Shown here: in pieces, positions 9,653 to 18,559 of the stretch | How positions within the stretch are numbered: position 1 is the stretch's first letter | How the letters are laid out: each line of letters starts with the position of its first letter | Origin: Aphanocapsa lilacina HA4352-LM1 | Lineage (GTDB): Bacteria > Cyanobacteriota > Cyanobacteriia > Gloeobacterales > Gloeobacteraceae | DNA: 57,488 bases | Assembly (NCBI GenBank): GCA_019359725.1 | Contig: JAHHGR010000026.1 | Location: 1-57,488, forward strand | Reading direction: 5' to 3' | The notes under the pieces: model-generated | Told to the model about the DNA's origin: nothing | The model's database searches: none | Seen by the model: the letters and a program-made list of their open reading frames with translations, nothing else | Program-made: the position numbers and the translations under genes

Positions 9653-10840
9653 TCAGCCCCTTTGAATGAGACTCCGCCCGGCCGGGCGGAGTTTTTTTGA
9701 GCCGATCAGTTCGAGCATCACGTCGCGGTAGGCCAGGGCCACCCGCTCCCAGCCAAATCGCGTCGCACTTTTTTGAGCCCGTTCCCGCCAGTCGCCCGCC
9801 AGCACCCGCCGCAGCGCCGCGGCGTAGGTATCGACGTCGGTCACATCGCACAGCAGGCCCCCGTCGCCGACGATGAGCCGCCGCACGGCATCGTCGGTGG
9901 CCACGACCCCAAGGCCCGAAGCCATCGCCTCCAGGTAGCACAGCCCCCAGGGTTCGTCGATCGACGGGAGGGTAAACGCCCGGCAGGCGCGGTAGACAGC
10001 CGGCATTTGCGCATAGGGGAACGTAGCGATGCGAAAGCGCCCCGCACCGAGTTTTTGCTCGCCAAGAGCGGCAAAGTAAGGAAGATCGCGGCCGTCGCCG
10101 CAGATGAGCAGCGAGACGCCCGAAAGCCGGGAGACCGCCTCGATGGCGAGGTGGACCCGTTTGTGGCCTCCTTGCCACAGCGAGGCCACGCACAGAACCA
10201 CCGGTCCTTCGAGGCCCAGATCGGCGCGATCGCCGTGCGGGCTGAAGCGGGCCAGATCGACGCCGTTGGGGATGACGGCCACGGACTGCTGGGGGCTGCG
10301 GCTACGGACACGCTCGGCGATCTCCTCGGAAAGGGCCACCAGATGATCAGGTCTAAAGCCCAGGTTGCGCTCCAGCAGCCGCCCCCCTCCCACCAGACCG
10401 CAGTGCTCGGTAAACAGTACCGGCGTACCGCTCAGGGCGCGCACCAGGCAGGCGACCGCCAACCCGCCGATGTCGTTGTTGGGAAAGATCAAGTCCGCCG
10501 GCCGCCTGAGCAGATGCCACAGGCAGGGTAGAAAATTGGTCAGATGCTCCGACCAGATCTCGGGCGCGTCGACAAAGGGTTTCCACAGCGGTGCCAGCTT
10601 CGGGTGCTCAAAAAATTCCCGGGCCCGCGTGCGGGGTATGCCGCCGGTCGGGATGCTCCAGGGGCCGCAGTCCGCGCCGCTGAGCAATTCCACTTCAAAG
10701 TGTTCGCTGAGTTGACGGGCCATCTCGATGCTGAAGACCTCGGCCCCGCCGCTGAGATTCACGCCCGCGCTTGGATGGATGAGCACCACGCGATAAGGGC
10801 TCAAAACCGGCGCGCCGGTGGCCGCTGGATGAAAAAGCAC
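9653..10840 (-). CDS. Glycosyltransferase family 4
   Basis: A GT-B glycosyltransferase of 395 residues from GTG 10840, which has CAGGAG six bases upstream; a TTG at 10873 is in frame but has no such site. It shows HPSAGVNLSGGAEVFSIEMA (acceptor-side glycine turn), TEHCGLVGGGRLLERNLGF, VALSEEIAERV, the domain-2 start VVLCVASLWQGGHKR, and the donor E-x7-E segment (DEPWGLCYLEAMASGLGVVA). It is 42 bp after the priming transferase and last of this part of the operon. Its final residues (KKLRPAGRSLIQRG) are partly encoded by the terminator of the convergent gene, and only 5 bp separate the two stop codons. Confidence 0.88.
   Translation of the reverse strand: MLFHPAATGAPVLSPYRVVLIHPSAGVNLSGGAEVFSIEMARQLSEHFEVELLSGADCGPWSIPTGGIPRTRAREFFEHPKLAPLWKPFVDAPEIWSEHLTNFLPCLWHLLRRPADLIFPNNDIGGLAVACLVRALSGTPVLFTEHCGLVGGGRLLERNLGFRPDHLVALSEEIAERVRSRSPQQSVAVIPNGVDLARFSPHGDRADLGLEGPVVLCVASLWQGGHKRVHLAIEAVSRLSGVSLLICGDGRDLPYFAALGEQKLGAGRFRIATFPYAQMPAVYRACRAFTLPSIDEPWGLCYLEAMASGLGVVATDDAVRRLIVGDGGLLCDVTDVDTYAAALRRVLAGDWRERAQKSATRFGWERVALAYRDVMLELIGSKKLRPAGRSLIQRG
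9671..9698 (+). terminator. Rho-independent terminator of the TIG-repeat gene
   Basis: A perfect 22-base palindrome, ACTCCGCCCGG followed by CCGGGCGGAGT (9671-9692), continues into a run of seven T (9692-9698). It lies 23 bases past the TIG-repeat stop. The same DNA, read on the minus strand, encodes some of the last residues of the convergent glycosyltransferase. Confidence 0.9.
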
Positions 10841-10882
10841 ATTTTGCTCCTGATTTCGAAAGGGTCGATTCAATTGCCGGAT

Positions 10883-11542
10883 TCAGTAGGCTCCCTTTTT
10901 GGCTAGAACCACCAGCGCCGTTCTCCATAAAATCCACAGATCCAGACCGAGAGACCAGCAATCGACGTACTGCAAATCCAGCTCCAACATCTGCACAAAG
11001 TCCAATTCGCTGCGCCCCTTAACCTGCCACAGCCCACTCATTCCAGGCAGCACCGACTGCCGGCGGGCCAATCGCCGGGGCTCCACAAATGTCCGGGCTT
11101 TTTGGCAATCGCGCTCCTGCAGCGGCCGCGGACCGACCAGGCTCATCTCGCCTGTCAACACGTTGATCAGTTGGGGAAGCTCATCGAGGCTGGTGCGGCG
11201 CAAAAAGCTTCCAAGGCGGGTGACGCGCGGGTCGTTTTTCATCTTGAAGAGCACCCCGCCCTCCGACTCGTTGAACGCTTCGAGGCGCTCAAGCCTGACC
11301 TCGGCATCAACGGTCATGGTGCGGAACTTCCAGACGCGAAAGCGCCGCTCGCCCAGACCCATGCGAACCTGCCGGAAAAAAACCGGCCCCGGCGAGTCGA
11401 GTTTGATCAGCACAGCGATCAGCAGAAACACCGGAAAGAGCAGCAGCAGCCCCGCTGCGGCCCCGGTCAGATCGAGCAGGCGTTTGCCGGCCAGGTGGCC
11501 CGGCAAAGTGCGCAATTGCAAGTTGCGGGTAAGCGTGTCCAT
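10883..11542 (-). CDS. Undecaprenyl-phosphate sugar-phosphate transferase (priming enzyme)
   Basis: A 219-residue monotopic phosphoglycosyl transferase that starts repeat-unit assembly by moving a sugar-1-phosphate from a nucleotide sugar to undecaprenyl phosphate. One membrane segment (about residues 22-45, LTGAAAGLLLLFPVFLLIAV) is followed by the catalytic domain: SPGPVFFRQVRMGLGERRF, WKFRTM, TSLDELPQLINVLTGEMSLV-GPRP and LPGMSGLWQVKGRSELDF. It has only the catalytic core, as in PglC-type proteins, without the N-terminal multi-pass half of WbaP. Its start overlaps the flippase stop (TAATG), indicating coupling. Confidence 0.93.
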   Translation of the reverse strand: MDTLTRNLQLRTLPGHLAGKRLLDLTGAAAGLLLLFPVFLLIAVLIKLDSPGPVFFRQVRMGLGERRFRVWKFRTMTVDAEVRLERLEAFNESEGGVLFKMKNDPRVTRLGSFLRRTSLDELPQLINVLTGEMSLVGPRPLQERDCQKARTFVEPRRLARRQSVLPGMSGLWQVKGRSELDFVQMLELDLQYVDCWSLGLDLWILWRTALVVLAKKGAY

Positions 11543-13041
11543 TATTTTCTGGTTATAGAAGATACAGCTCCGGCCAGCTCATCCAGCTTGAAGGGCGGTG
11601 TATTCGGCTTTGGCCGAAGGAGGCTGACGATGGCTGGAGAAGCAAACAGCATGTACAATGCGACTACTAGCGCCGCCGCAGCCACCGGCGGCAACGCCGG
11701 CAAAGTGGCGCAACCGGCTGCTCCGGCTGCTGCGACGGTAGGCAGCAGCACCGGCTTGGCCAACACCCCGAGCGTCCAGCCGGAAGTGCGGCAGACTGCA
11801 ACCCAGAACCAGCCGGTGGCCCCGACGCCCATGACCAGGGCGACGGCGATGGCGACGCCCACGACCCCCCCCAGCCAGGCACCCAGTACATACGAAGGGA
11901 AGGTGAGCGGGACAAGCACCCAGTTGATCCGCGCGTTGATGCCGGGCTTGTCGAAGGCATTGAGGGCAGTGCCCATGATGGACATCAAGCCGCGGGCGTA
12001 GGCGAAGACCAGGACCAGCTGGAAGAGCACCGCCGCCTCAGTCCACTCCTGACCGTAGATAAACGGGATGAGCCAGGGGGCGAGCACAAAACACAGCCCG
12101 TAAATCGGGGCTCCCAGCAGGGCGTATTGCTCCAGGGCGCGGCAGACGTAGGACTGCTGTTCGGCCCGATCCATACTCGACAGGGCCGTGAAGTGCACCC
12201 GGTTGACCTTCGTCAGGGCAAAGACCGGCACCATCGCCAGCTGGTAGGCCACATTGTAGAAACCGAGAGGCTCGGCCCCCAGCAGCCGACCGATGACAAG
12301 GTTGTCGCCGTTGGTGTTGGTCTGCACGGCCAGATTGATGCTCAGCATGCCGGCGATGTAGCGCCGGACCGCCTGAATCGCCTGGGAATCCGGCCAGAAC
12401 GAGTAAGTAAAGCGGTAACCGCTGGCGCGCCGCCGCGCGACGGCATCGGCAGCCGCGTAGGCGATCTCACCGGCCGCAAACGCCCAGACTCCTCCGCCGG
12501 CCAGAGCGCATGCGACCGCCCCAATCAAGCGCGCACCTCCCGCAGCACAGTCGCACAAAGCGATTTCGCGAAAGCGCATCTGTCTGAGGAGCACCGAATC
12601 GTGGGTACCGGTACCGGCATTGATCAAGAAGATAGTCCCGTGCAAAGCGGTGAGCGGCCACAAAATCGGCTCCCCAAAAAACAGCGACAGCGGATAGCCT
12701 ACCAGGGCCTGGAGCACGAACAGGCCCACAGAGACGTTGAACCCCAGGCTGTAGACGGCATCGACCAGGCGTTTGTCGTCGAGACCACGCTGGACGAGCA
12801 CCGCGGCAATCGCCCCGTCGCGAAACAAAAGCGACAGACCGGTAAGCACCAGCACCATCGCCCACAGTCCAAAGTCGCTGGGCGAGAGCAACCGCGACAG
12901 CAAAATCTGGATGACAAACTGGGAAGCTTTGACCAGCACAAAGGCGCCGACAAGCAGAGCGCTGCCCTGGGCCAGACGCCCGCGCAACGGCAGCCGCTGC
13001 AGGAAAGCGCGCAGCCGATGGAAGGGGTGGGACACGGTCAC
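11542..13041 (-). CDS. Wzx-like oligosaccharide flippase
   Basis: About 499 residues with some 12-14 hydrophobic segments throughout, opening with a basic segment (HRLRAFLQRLPLRGRL), then ALLVGAFVLVKASQFVIQILLSR and SPSDFGLWAMVL. This is the classic N-terminus of MOP-superfamily polysaccharide exporters, which move lipid-linked repeats across the inner membrane. A conserved LGFYNVAYQLAMVP lies near residue 260. Two GTG starts are possible (13041 and 13035); GAGG sits better for the second. It lies between a GT2 gene (34 bp upstream) and the priming transferase (overlapping), as expected for a Wzx/Wzy-type pathway. Confidence 0.88.
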   Translation of the reverse strand: MTVSHPFHRLRAFLQRLPLRGRLAQGSALLVGAFVLVKASQFVIQILLSRLLSPSDFGLWAMVLVLTGLSLLFRDGAIAAVLVQRGLDDKRLVDAVYSLGFNVSVGLFVLQALVGYPLSLFFGEPILWPLTALHGTIFLINAGTGTHDSVLLRQMRFREIALCDCAAGGARLIGAVACALAGGGVWAFAAGEIAYAAADAVARRRASGYRFTYSFWPDSQAIQAVRRYIAGMLSINLAVQTNTNGDNLVIGRLLGAEPLGFYNVAYQLAMVPVFALTKVNRVHFTALSSMDRAEQQSYVCRALEQYALLGAPIYGLCFVLAPWLIPFIYGQEWTEAAVLFQLVLVFAYARGLMSIMGTALNAFDKPGINARINWVLVPLTFPSYVLGAWLGGVVGVAIAVALVMGVGATGWFWVAVCRTSGWTLGVLAKPVLLPTVAAAGAAGCATLPALPPVAAAALVVALYMLFASPAIVSLLRPKPNTPPFKLDELAGAVSSITRK

Positions 13042-13075
13042 CTCGGATGGGACGCACTTGGCTCTCGATGGCTAT

Positions 13076-14140
13076 TTAGGGTCGAGAAGAAGGGGGAGTG
13101 TCGACGAAGCCGGAAGAAGGGGCGGTGAACTTGCTGCGGAAAAAGCTGCGCAGACCGATGCGCAGCACGGTCTTGCCATCTTCGGGCGACGCGACGCAGA
13201 TTGTCCGGTACAGCAGGCGCCAGAGCAGATCTCGCGGCTGGGATCTACTGGCGATCCCCTCGCGCAAAGTGAGGGCGATCATCTTCCAGGCCGGGTAGCG
13301 CTTTGCCCCAGCTTGCAGGGCCAACATCGCCTGATAGTCGCCGTCTCGCTCCAGGTCAAAGCGCTCAGCAAAGCCGTGTTTTTCGGCCATCGTGTTGATA
13401 AATTCGGCTACGGTTTTGTAGGACATCAGCGCGTAGGCAAAGTTGCCGCTGCGGCTGCGCCGGTTGTTGCCGTGGATGCGGTAGTACATCAGCGGCTCCT
13501 CGATGTAGCCTACCTGTCCATAAAAAGGCGCCACCGCCACCAAATAGCAATCGGAGCCGTTGTTGTACGGGCGGCCCGCGACGATCACCTCGCGATTGGG
13601 AATAGGAGTAATCTTCTCGAGAATGGTTCGGCGGTAGGCAAGCCCCGAGGTGATGGCGCACGGGTAGCGTCCCCAGGTGAGGAGCATCTCGCGGACATCT
13701 CCGGCAGCAAAGGTGCGCACACCTTTTCCAATCACGCCGTTGTCGGCGTCGACGGAGATCCACGGGTGGGAAATTTGCAGCCACTCCGGATGCTCCGCGA
13801 AGGCGCGCACCACCTGTTCCAGTTTGTTGGGATGGTAGTAGTCGTCCGAATCGAGTAAACAAACGATCTCGCCACGGCTGTGGCGGATGGCCGTGTTGTA
13901 AGCCTCGGCCTGACCACTGTTGCGCTCCAGAAAAATCGCCTGGATCCGATCACCGTAAGTGCGGATCACCGCGGCAGATTCATCTGTAGAAGCGTCGTCG
14001 ACGACGATCAGCTCAAAGTTGCGGTAGGTCTGCCGGAGAACGCTCTCGATAGCCTGGCCGATAAAGCGGCCAAAGTTGTAGTTGCACATCAGGACGCTCA
14101 CCAGCGGTACAGCGCCGCTATCAGGTTTGATTTGAGTCAT
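13076..14140 (-). CDS. Glycosyltransferase family 2
   Basis: A 354-residue GT-A enzyme starting MTQIKPDSGAVPLVSVLMCN. The open frame runs 65 codons further upstream, but ATG 14140 overlaps the stop of the polymerase gene (ATGA), which fixes this start. GT2 marks are VSVLMCNYNFGRFIGQAIES, FELIVVDDASTDESAAVI, GEIVCLLDSDDYYHPNKLEQ (the DXD-like metal site) and HPWISVDADN. Length and order are typical. The C-terminal 80 residues (from about FDLERDGDYQAMLAL) are helical as in many EPS GT2 proteins. It transfers a sugar to the growing lipid-linked repeat. Confidence 0.92.
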   Translation of the reverse strand: MTQIKPDSGAVPLVSVLMCNYNFGRFIGQAIESVLRQTYRNFELIVVDDASTDESAAVIRTYGDRIQAIFLERNSGQAEAYNTAIRHSRGEIVCLLDSDDYYHPNKLEQVVRAFAEHPEWLQISHPWISVDADNGVIGKGVRTFAAGDVREMLLTWGRYPCAITSGLAYRRTILEKITPIPNREVIVAGRPYNNGSDCYLVAVAPFYGQVGYIEEPLMYYRIHGNNRRSRSGNFAYALMSYKTVAEFINTMAEKHGFAERFDLERDGDYQAMLALQAGAKRYPAWKMIALTLREGIASRSQPRDLLWRLLYRTICVASPEDGKTVLRIGLRSFFRSKFTAPSSGFVDTPPSSRP

Positions 14141-15474
14141 GGCACGCTCCGCATCAATCTGGAGGACACTGCCGAATTTGTCGGCTTTTGGTCGACGACC
14201 AGCAGAACACACAACAGCACCACCGACAGACGAACAATCTCGAAGGCCACGACCGCCGAGATTATCGTCCAGAGCAACAAAGTCCAAAGCCCGCAGTCGG
14301 GTCGCTCGGCGCGCTCCTGCCAAAGCCTGAGCCACAAACGCGACCAGAACGCCAGGAACAGCGCCGTTCCTACAAAGCCCTGACAGTAAAGCAGCCCAAG
14401 AATAAAGCTGTGGCTGCCTATCTGGGCGGGCTTGTAGCCGGGGATCACTGTTTTGCCGGGTACCCCAAAACCGAACAGCGGCAGCTCCTCGGCCACCTTC
14501 TCGAAGGTCTTTTCGTAAATAAGCCGACGGGCGTCGGTTGATTCTTTGCGAAAGTCACCCGTCGATTGCACTGTGCCTTGAAAACTGCCCAGCACCGCAT
14601 CGGTTACCGGCGGCAGGCTGAGGACAGTGAAACTGCCCGCGGCCACCAGCGCCAGCACGGCTGCGATCCCACCGCTTTTGCCCAGGCTGAATACAAAGCG
14701 CAGGGCAACCACAATAAGCAGACACAGAAGGGCCGAGCGCGTACCCGTCAACAGCAAAGCCACCAACCCGGCTCCCCCCAACCACACTGGCCAAAGTCCA
14801 CGGCCGCTCAACGACAACAAGCACACGAACGCCATCGCCTGGCCGGCGAATTCAGGATGGGCAAAAAACGAATAGTAGCGCGCCATGCCGAAGAAATTGG
14901 CGCTTTCGCTGGAGTCAAGAAAGCGCAGATAGTTTGTATCTCCCGTCCCGGCGGCGTACTGCTCCTGCTTGCTCAGCAACAACCCCATCAAAGAGCGCCC
15001 AATCGGAACGTTGCCGCCCATGACCACCTGAGCGACAAACCAGAGCGCCAGGATCTCTGCCATCAGCACCGCACAGGCCCAGAGCACCACCTTTAGCCTT
15101 ACCCGAATCGGGTTGCTCTGGATATACCAGAGCAACAATCCGCCGCTCAGCCAGTGGGCAAGCGGTGAAAGCAGCGTGTTGCCGGTGATCGTCTGGACGT
15201 TGAGGTTGATGTTGACCCAGCAGTAGGCACCGAAGCACAGCAGCAGGACGGCCTCCAGCCGTGGTTTGGCGAAGCGCAACCGGCCGAAGCGCCACCAATC
15301 GCTCAGGGCGATACCCATCAGGAGCAACAGCAAAATGTACGCGTAGCCAATCGCCCACCAAACCGGCAACAGCACAATCATCGCGAAGATCATGCGCTCG
15401 GCATGGCTCAGCAGCTCCCAGGCGCTCTGGATGCGGACTAGGAGGCTGGGGGATACCGCAATCGTCGTTGCCAT
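14137..15474 (-). CDS. O-antigen polymerase/ligase-like membrane protein (Wzy-like)
   Basis: About 445 residues with ten or more hydrophobic segments. ATG 15474 (MATTIAVSPSLLV) has AGGTGG upstream; a GTG at 15483 directly abuts the previous stop. The long extracytoplasmic loop near residues 300-370 contains DFRKESTDARRLIYEKTFEK, LPLFGFGVPGK and IGSHSFILGLLYCQGFVG, the S-x-x-R and GSH-S pattern typical of the Wzy_C/O-antigen ligase domain. Set between the Wzc-type kinase and a GT2 in a locus with Wzx and Wza, polymerase is more likely than ligase. Confidence 0.82.
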   Translation of the reverse strand: MATTIAVSPSLLVRIQSAWELLSHAERMIFAMIVLLPVWWAIGYAYILLLLLMGIALSDWWRFGRLRFAKPRLEAVLLLCFGAYCWVNINLNVQTITGNTLLSPLAHWLSGGLLLWYIQSNPIRVRLKVVLWACAVLMAEILALWFVAQVVMGGNVPIGRSLMGLLLSKQEQYAAGTGDTNYLRFLDSSESANFFGMARYYSFFAHPEFAGQAMAFVCLLSLSGRGLWPVWLGGAGLVALLLTGTRSALLCLLIVVALRFVFSLGKSGGIAAVLALVAAGSFTVLSLPPVTDAVLGSFQGTVQSTGDFRKESTDARRLIYEKTFEKVAEELPLFGFGVPGKTVIPGYKPAQIGSHSFILGLLYCQGFVGTALFLAFWSRLWLRLWQERAERPDCGLWTLLLWTIISAVVAFEIVRLSVVLLCVLLVVDQKPTNSAVSSRLMRSVP

Positions 15475-15483
15475 GGTTTCCAC

Positions 15484-17514
15484 CTAATTTTGAGACGCTG
15501 TAGCGAGGGCCGGACGCCCATAGCGGTAGCGATAAGAACCTTTGGCCGGTTCGCCGCCGTTGATGACCAGGTGCATGCTGCTGCCGAAGCGCTGCAGCGC
15601 AGCCAGGCTTGCATTCACCTCGTCGCGGTTGCTGACGCCCTGGCGGATGACGAACAGCACGTTGCCGATGGTCGCCGCGATGAGCTTGGTTTCAGCGACC
15701 AGATTTTCGGGGGCGGTGTCGATGAGAATAAAGTCGTACCCCCCGGTACTCTCCAGCTCGCCCAGGTAACGGCTGAAATGGCCGCGGGCAATGTATTCGC
15801 CGACACTCGTGCTCTCGTCCGGCCGGCCCACCGGCAAGAAGCTCAGCGAAGGTGCCAGGGCGACCGGCGTGCTGCCCGGTTCGACCTGCAGCTTGCGGCC
15901 GAGACCCGCCTGGCGAAAGTCGGCGTCGACCACCAGCACCCGGAAGCCCAGTTCGCGCAAAGCTTTTGCCAGCCCCAGGGTGACGGTGGTTTTGCCTTCG
16001 CCGGTGTTGGCGCTGGTGATCATCAGCCGCCGCGCGGGCAAAGGCAACAGGCTGACCACCGAGGCGAGCTGCCGGAACTCCTCGGCCTCGGCGGCGCTGA
16101 GGGCCGCGTCTTTGAGCTTGGGGATGCGGCCGAGCACCGGCAGCCCGGTACCATCCAGCTCGCGTGCCCCCAACATCGGGTTGCGCCGCTCCAGATATAG
16201 TGCCAGCGCAATGCTTCCGGCAATCATCGAGACCAGGCCGCCCAGGGCGACCAACAACCCGCTGGGGCTGGGCCGGGCATCGACCGAAGGCGCGTCGAGA
16301 ATCTGTACGTTCGGGTAGGCGTCGAAGGCGTTGACTTTGGCCTGCTGCACCTGGGCGACCAGACCCCGGTAAATCCCCTCGGCAATCTCGTAGCGCCGCT
16401 GCAACTCCTTCAGCCGACTTTGTTGGGGAGCGAGGGTGCGCAGGCGCTCTTCAAGCACGGCGGCTTTCTCGCCGATGCGCGCCGCCTGGTTGGTGAGGGC
16501 GCCATTTTCGGCCTGCGACTGCACCAGTTGCAAAATCAGGTCGATGCGCGAATCGCGATAGCTGTTGCCGCCGAGGGACACGTTCACTTTGCTCGCGTCG
16601 GGTACGATGCTGCCGACTTGCTGCTTGATTTTGCCCAACAGTTCCTCGCGCTGGAGTTCGAGCGACTTGACGCGCAGGTTCTTGCCGGTGTAGAGCCCCC
16701 GCGCCTGGGCCAGTTGCGATTCGATGTCGGCAAGGCGCTGGCGCAGGGCTTGAAGACCTTTGTCCTCTCCCAAATTGAGGGCGGCGGTGGCGCGGCGCAG
16801 GTCCATGCCGACCGCCTGCTCGAGGGCCGTCGCGCGCCGGGCGGCGGCTTCGGCCTGAGCGAGGGTGAGCGTCTGGGTCGAGCGCAGGGAATTGAGGGTC
16901 TCGACGATGCCGCGGGTCTGATCGTCGGCGTTGACCAACCCGGTGCGCCGCTGGTAGCCGTAAAGCTCCGCCTGGGCGGCTTGGAGATTGTTTTGGGCCT
17001 TGACCGTTTCCACCCGGCTAAATTCGTCGCGCCGCCGGGCATCGTCGAGGCGCAGGGCGTTGAGGCGCGTCTGGTAAGACTGGAGGACCGATTCGGCGCG
17101 CTGCTGGGCCAGTTCGGGACTCGAACCTTTAGCCTCCAACCGCACGATGGTCGATTGATCGCCGGCTTTGCCTTTGAACAGCTTGCTGTAGGTTTCAAGG
17201 CGGGTGAATTTCTCGGTGCGCTCGGGGTCCTTTTGCCAGACCGGACGCAGCACATCGCTGCTTAACAAAATGTTGGACTGGATGCTGGTGGGGTTGAGTT
17301 CGTTGGAAAACGCCAGTCCCTGCTGCTGGATATTGCCCAAGGGCCCGAGATTGGCACTGAGGCTGCTGCTGGTGTTGGGCAAGATAAGCTGGGCCGAGGC
17401 GGTCCAGGTGCGCGGATAGAAAAGGGCAATCCCGACAGTGGCGGCCAACAATACGGTGTTGAGGGCCAGCAACGGTCGCCAGTGCCGACGTCCGATGGCA
17501 ACGATACTGCTCAT
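15484..17514 (-). CDS. Wzc-type chain-length regulator and tyrosine kinase
   Basis: A 676-residue inner-membrane protein. Residues about 15-35 form the first membrane helix, followed by a Wzz-like periplasmic part with long coiled coils (about 120-380), a second helix near 415-440 (GLLVALGGLVSMIAGSIALA), then a BY-kinase domain. It has Walker A SANTGEGKTT (501-510), the A' motif VLVVDADFR, and Walker B FILIDTAP. The C-terminal tyrosine tail is short: only the three Tyr of SYRYRYG (661, 663, 665) instead of the usual long cluster. It controls chain length and Wza/Wzy coupling by cyclic autophosphorylation. No separate Wzb phosphatase gene is in the window. Confidence 0.92.
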   Translation of the reverse strand: MSSIVAIGRRHWRPLLALNTVLLAATVGIALFYPRTWTASAQLILPNTSSSLSANLGPLGNIQQQGLAFSNELNPTSIQSNILLSSDVLRPVWQKDPERTEKFTRLETYSKLFKGKAGDQSTIVRLEAKGSSPELAQQRAESVLQSYQTRLNALRLDDARRRDEFSRVETVKAQNNLQAAQAELYGYQRRTGLVNADDQTRGIVETLNSLRSTQTLTLAQAEAAARRATALEQAVGMDLRRATAALNLGEDKGLQALRQRLADIESQLAQARGLYTGKNLRVKSLELQREELLGKIKQQVGSIVPDASKVNVSLGGNSYRDSRIDLILQLVQSQAENGALTNQAARIGEKAAVLEERLRTLAPQQSRLKELQRRYEIAEGIYRGLVAQVQQAKVNAFDAYPNVQILDAPSVDARPSPSGLLVALGGLVSMIAGSIALALYLERRNPMLGARELDGTGLPVLGRIPKLKDAALSAAEAEEFRQLASVVSLLPLPARRLMITSANTGEGKTTVTLGLAKALRELGFRVLVVDADFRQAGLGRKLQVEPGSTPVALAPSLSFLPVGRPDESTSVGEYIARGHFSRYLGELESTGGYDFILIDTAPENLVAETKLIAATIGNVLFVIRQGVSNRDEVNASLAALQRFGSSMHLVINGGEPAKGSYRYRYGRPALATASQN

Positions 17515-17544
17515 GGCAAAGTTTTCCTCAGCTACGGTGGGCGA

Positions 17545-18516
17545 CTAGCGGAACAACCACACAAAAGGCATCAACAAGGGCGAGAGCAGACTCATAACAC
17601 CGCTGGTATTCGCCGTCGAACCGGCGTCGAGCACGATCGAGTCGTCCTGCATCAACTTCGGATCGCTGCTGCCGCCCAGCACCTCGGCCATCTCAAAGCT
17701 CTTGGCGGTGCGCTGAGCGCTGGCCGGATCGGTGCGTATCAGCGTCACCTTGCGCCCCGAGCGCAAAAACGACTCGCCCGAGCCGCCTGCGGCCGTGAGC
17801 GCCCCGGCGAGGGTGGTGCCGGGGCGCAGCTTCACAGGTCCTGCCGAACCCGCCGGCAAATCCTGGCCCGAAACGTAGACGGTGATGGTCTCCGGCGCCA
17901 GTTGGGTAGGCAGATTGCTCGCCTCGGACTGTCCTGCTCCAAGGCTTGCCACGATGATGCGGTCGCCGCCGATGACCGGGGCGTCCTGGCCTGGCGGCAG
18001 CTCGATGCGCTTGCCGGCGCGCTCCAGTGCGATGGCGGCCACATCGGCGTCGGGCCGTACCCCGCCGGCATCTTTGATGGCGTTGTAGACGGTGCGGGTC
18101 GAACCCTGTTCGCTCCCGGCGGCGGAGCGAATCGTCAGTTGCCCCGGCCGGTAGACCGCGCCGGTGACCTCCACGGAAGCGGGGCTCAACGAAACCACGC
18201 GCACCGACACATCCGGCACCCGGATAAAGGCTCGCAGGCGCTCGGTCAGTTCCTCCTGCAGTTCGATCTCCTCCCGTCCCGCCGCCGGTACGCGGCCCAG
18301 TTGCGGCACATGGATGGAGCCGTCCGCACCGATGAGAAACCCAGGATCGGTGCCGTCTTTGGCCGAACCGAACTCTTCACCGTTGGCCACCGCTACGGAG
18401 ACCCGGTCAAAGGTGCTCAAGGTTGTGGCTTCGGCCGGTTGCGCGGCAAATGCCAGGCTGCAGAGCGCGAGCCAACCAATACCCGATAGACGCTTGTTCC
18501 GGCAGGCGCGTTGCAT
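17545..18516 (-). CDS. Wza-type polysaccharide export protein
   Basis: A 323-residue exported protein with signal peptide (residues 1-30, ending AAQPAEA). The poly_export domain follows (about 35-115: VSVAVANGEEFG, GSIHVPQLGRVPAAGREEIELQ, LRAFIRVPDVSVRVVSL). Then come SLBB-like beta-grasp repeats, one around VEVTGAVYRPGQLTIRSAAG and another around ITVYVSGQDLPAGSAGPVKL. The short C-terminus ends in a hydrophobic stretch (GVMSLLSPLLMPFVWLFR). No lipobox Cys is evident, unlike E. coli Wza. AAGGAG seven bases before ATG supports the start. It forms the outer-membrane passage with Wzc; the two genes are 30 bp apart. Confidence 0.9.
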   Translation of the reverse strand: MQRACRNKRLSGIGWLALCSLAFAAQPAEATTLSTFDRVSVAVANGEEFGSAKDGTDPGFLIGADGSIHVPQLGRVPAAGREEIELQEELTERLRAFIRVPDVSVRVVSLSPASVEVTGAVYRPGQLTIRSAAGSEQGSTRTVYNAIKDAGGVRPDADVAAIALERAGKRIELPPGQDAPVIGGDRIIVASLGAGQSEASNLPTQLAPETITVYVSGQDLPAGSAGPVKLRPGTTLAGALTAAGGSGESFLRSGRKVTLIRTDPASAQRTAKSFEMAEVLGGSSDPKLMQDDSIVLDAGSTANTSGVMSLLSPLLMPFVWLFR

Positions 18517-18559
18517 AGCTTTTCTCCTTGGAAATCTTGCTGGATTCGGGCTTGGGGCG

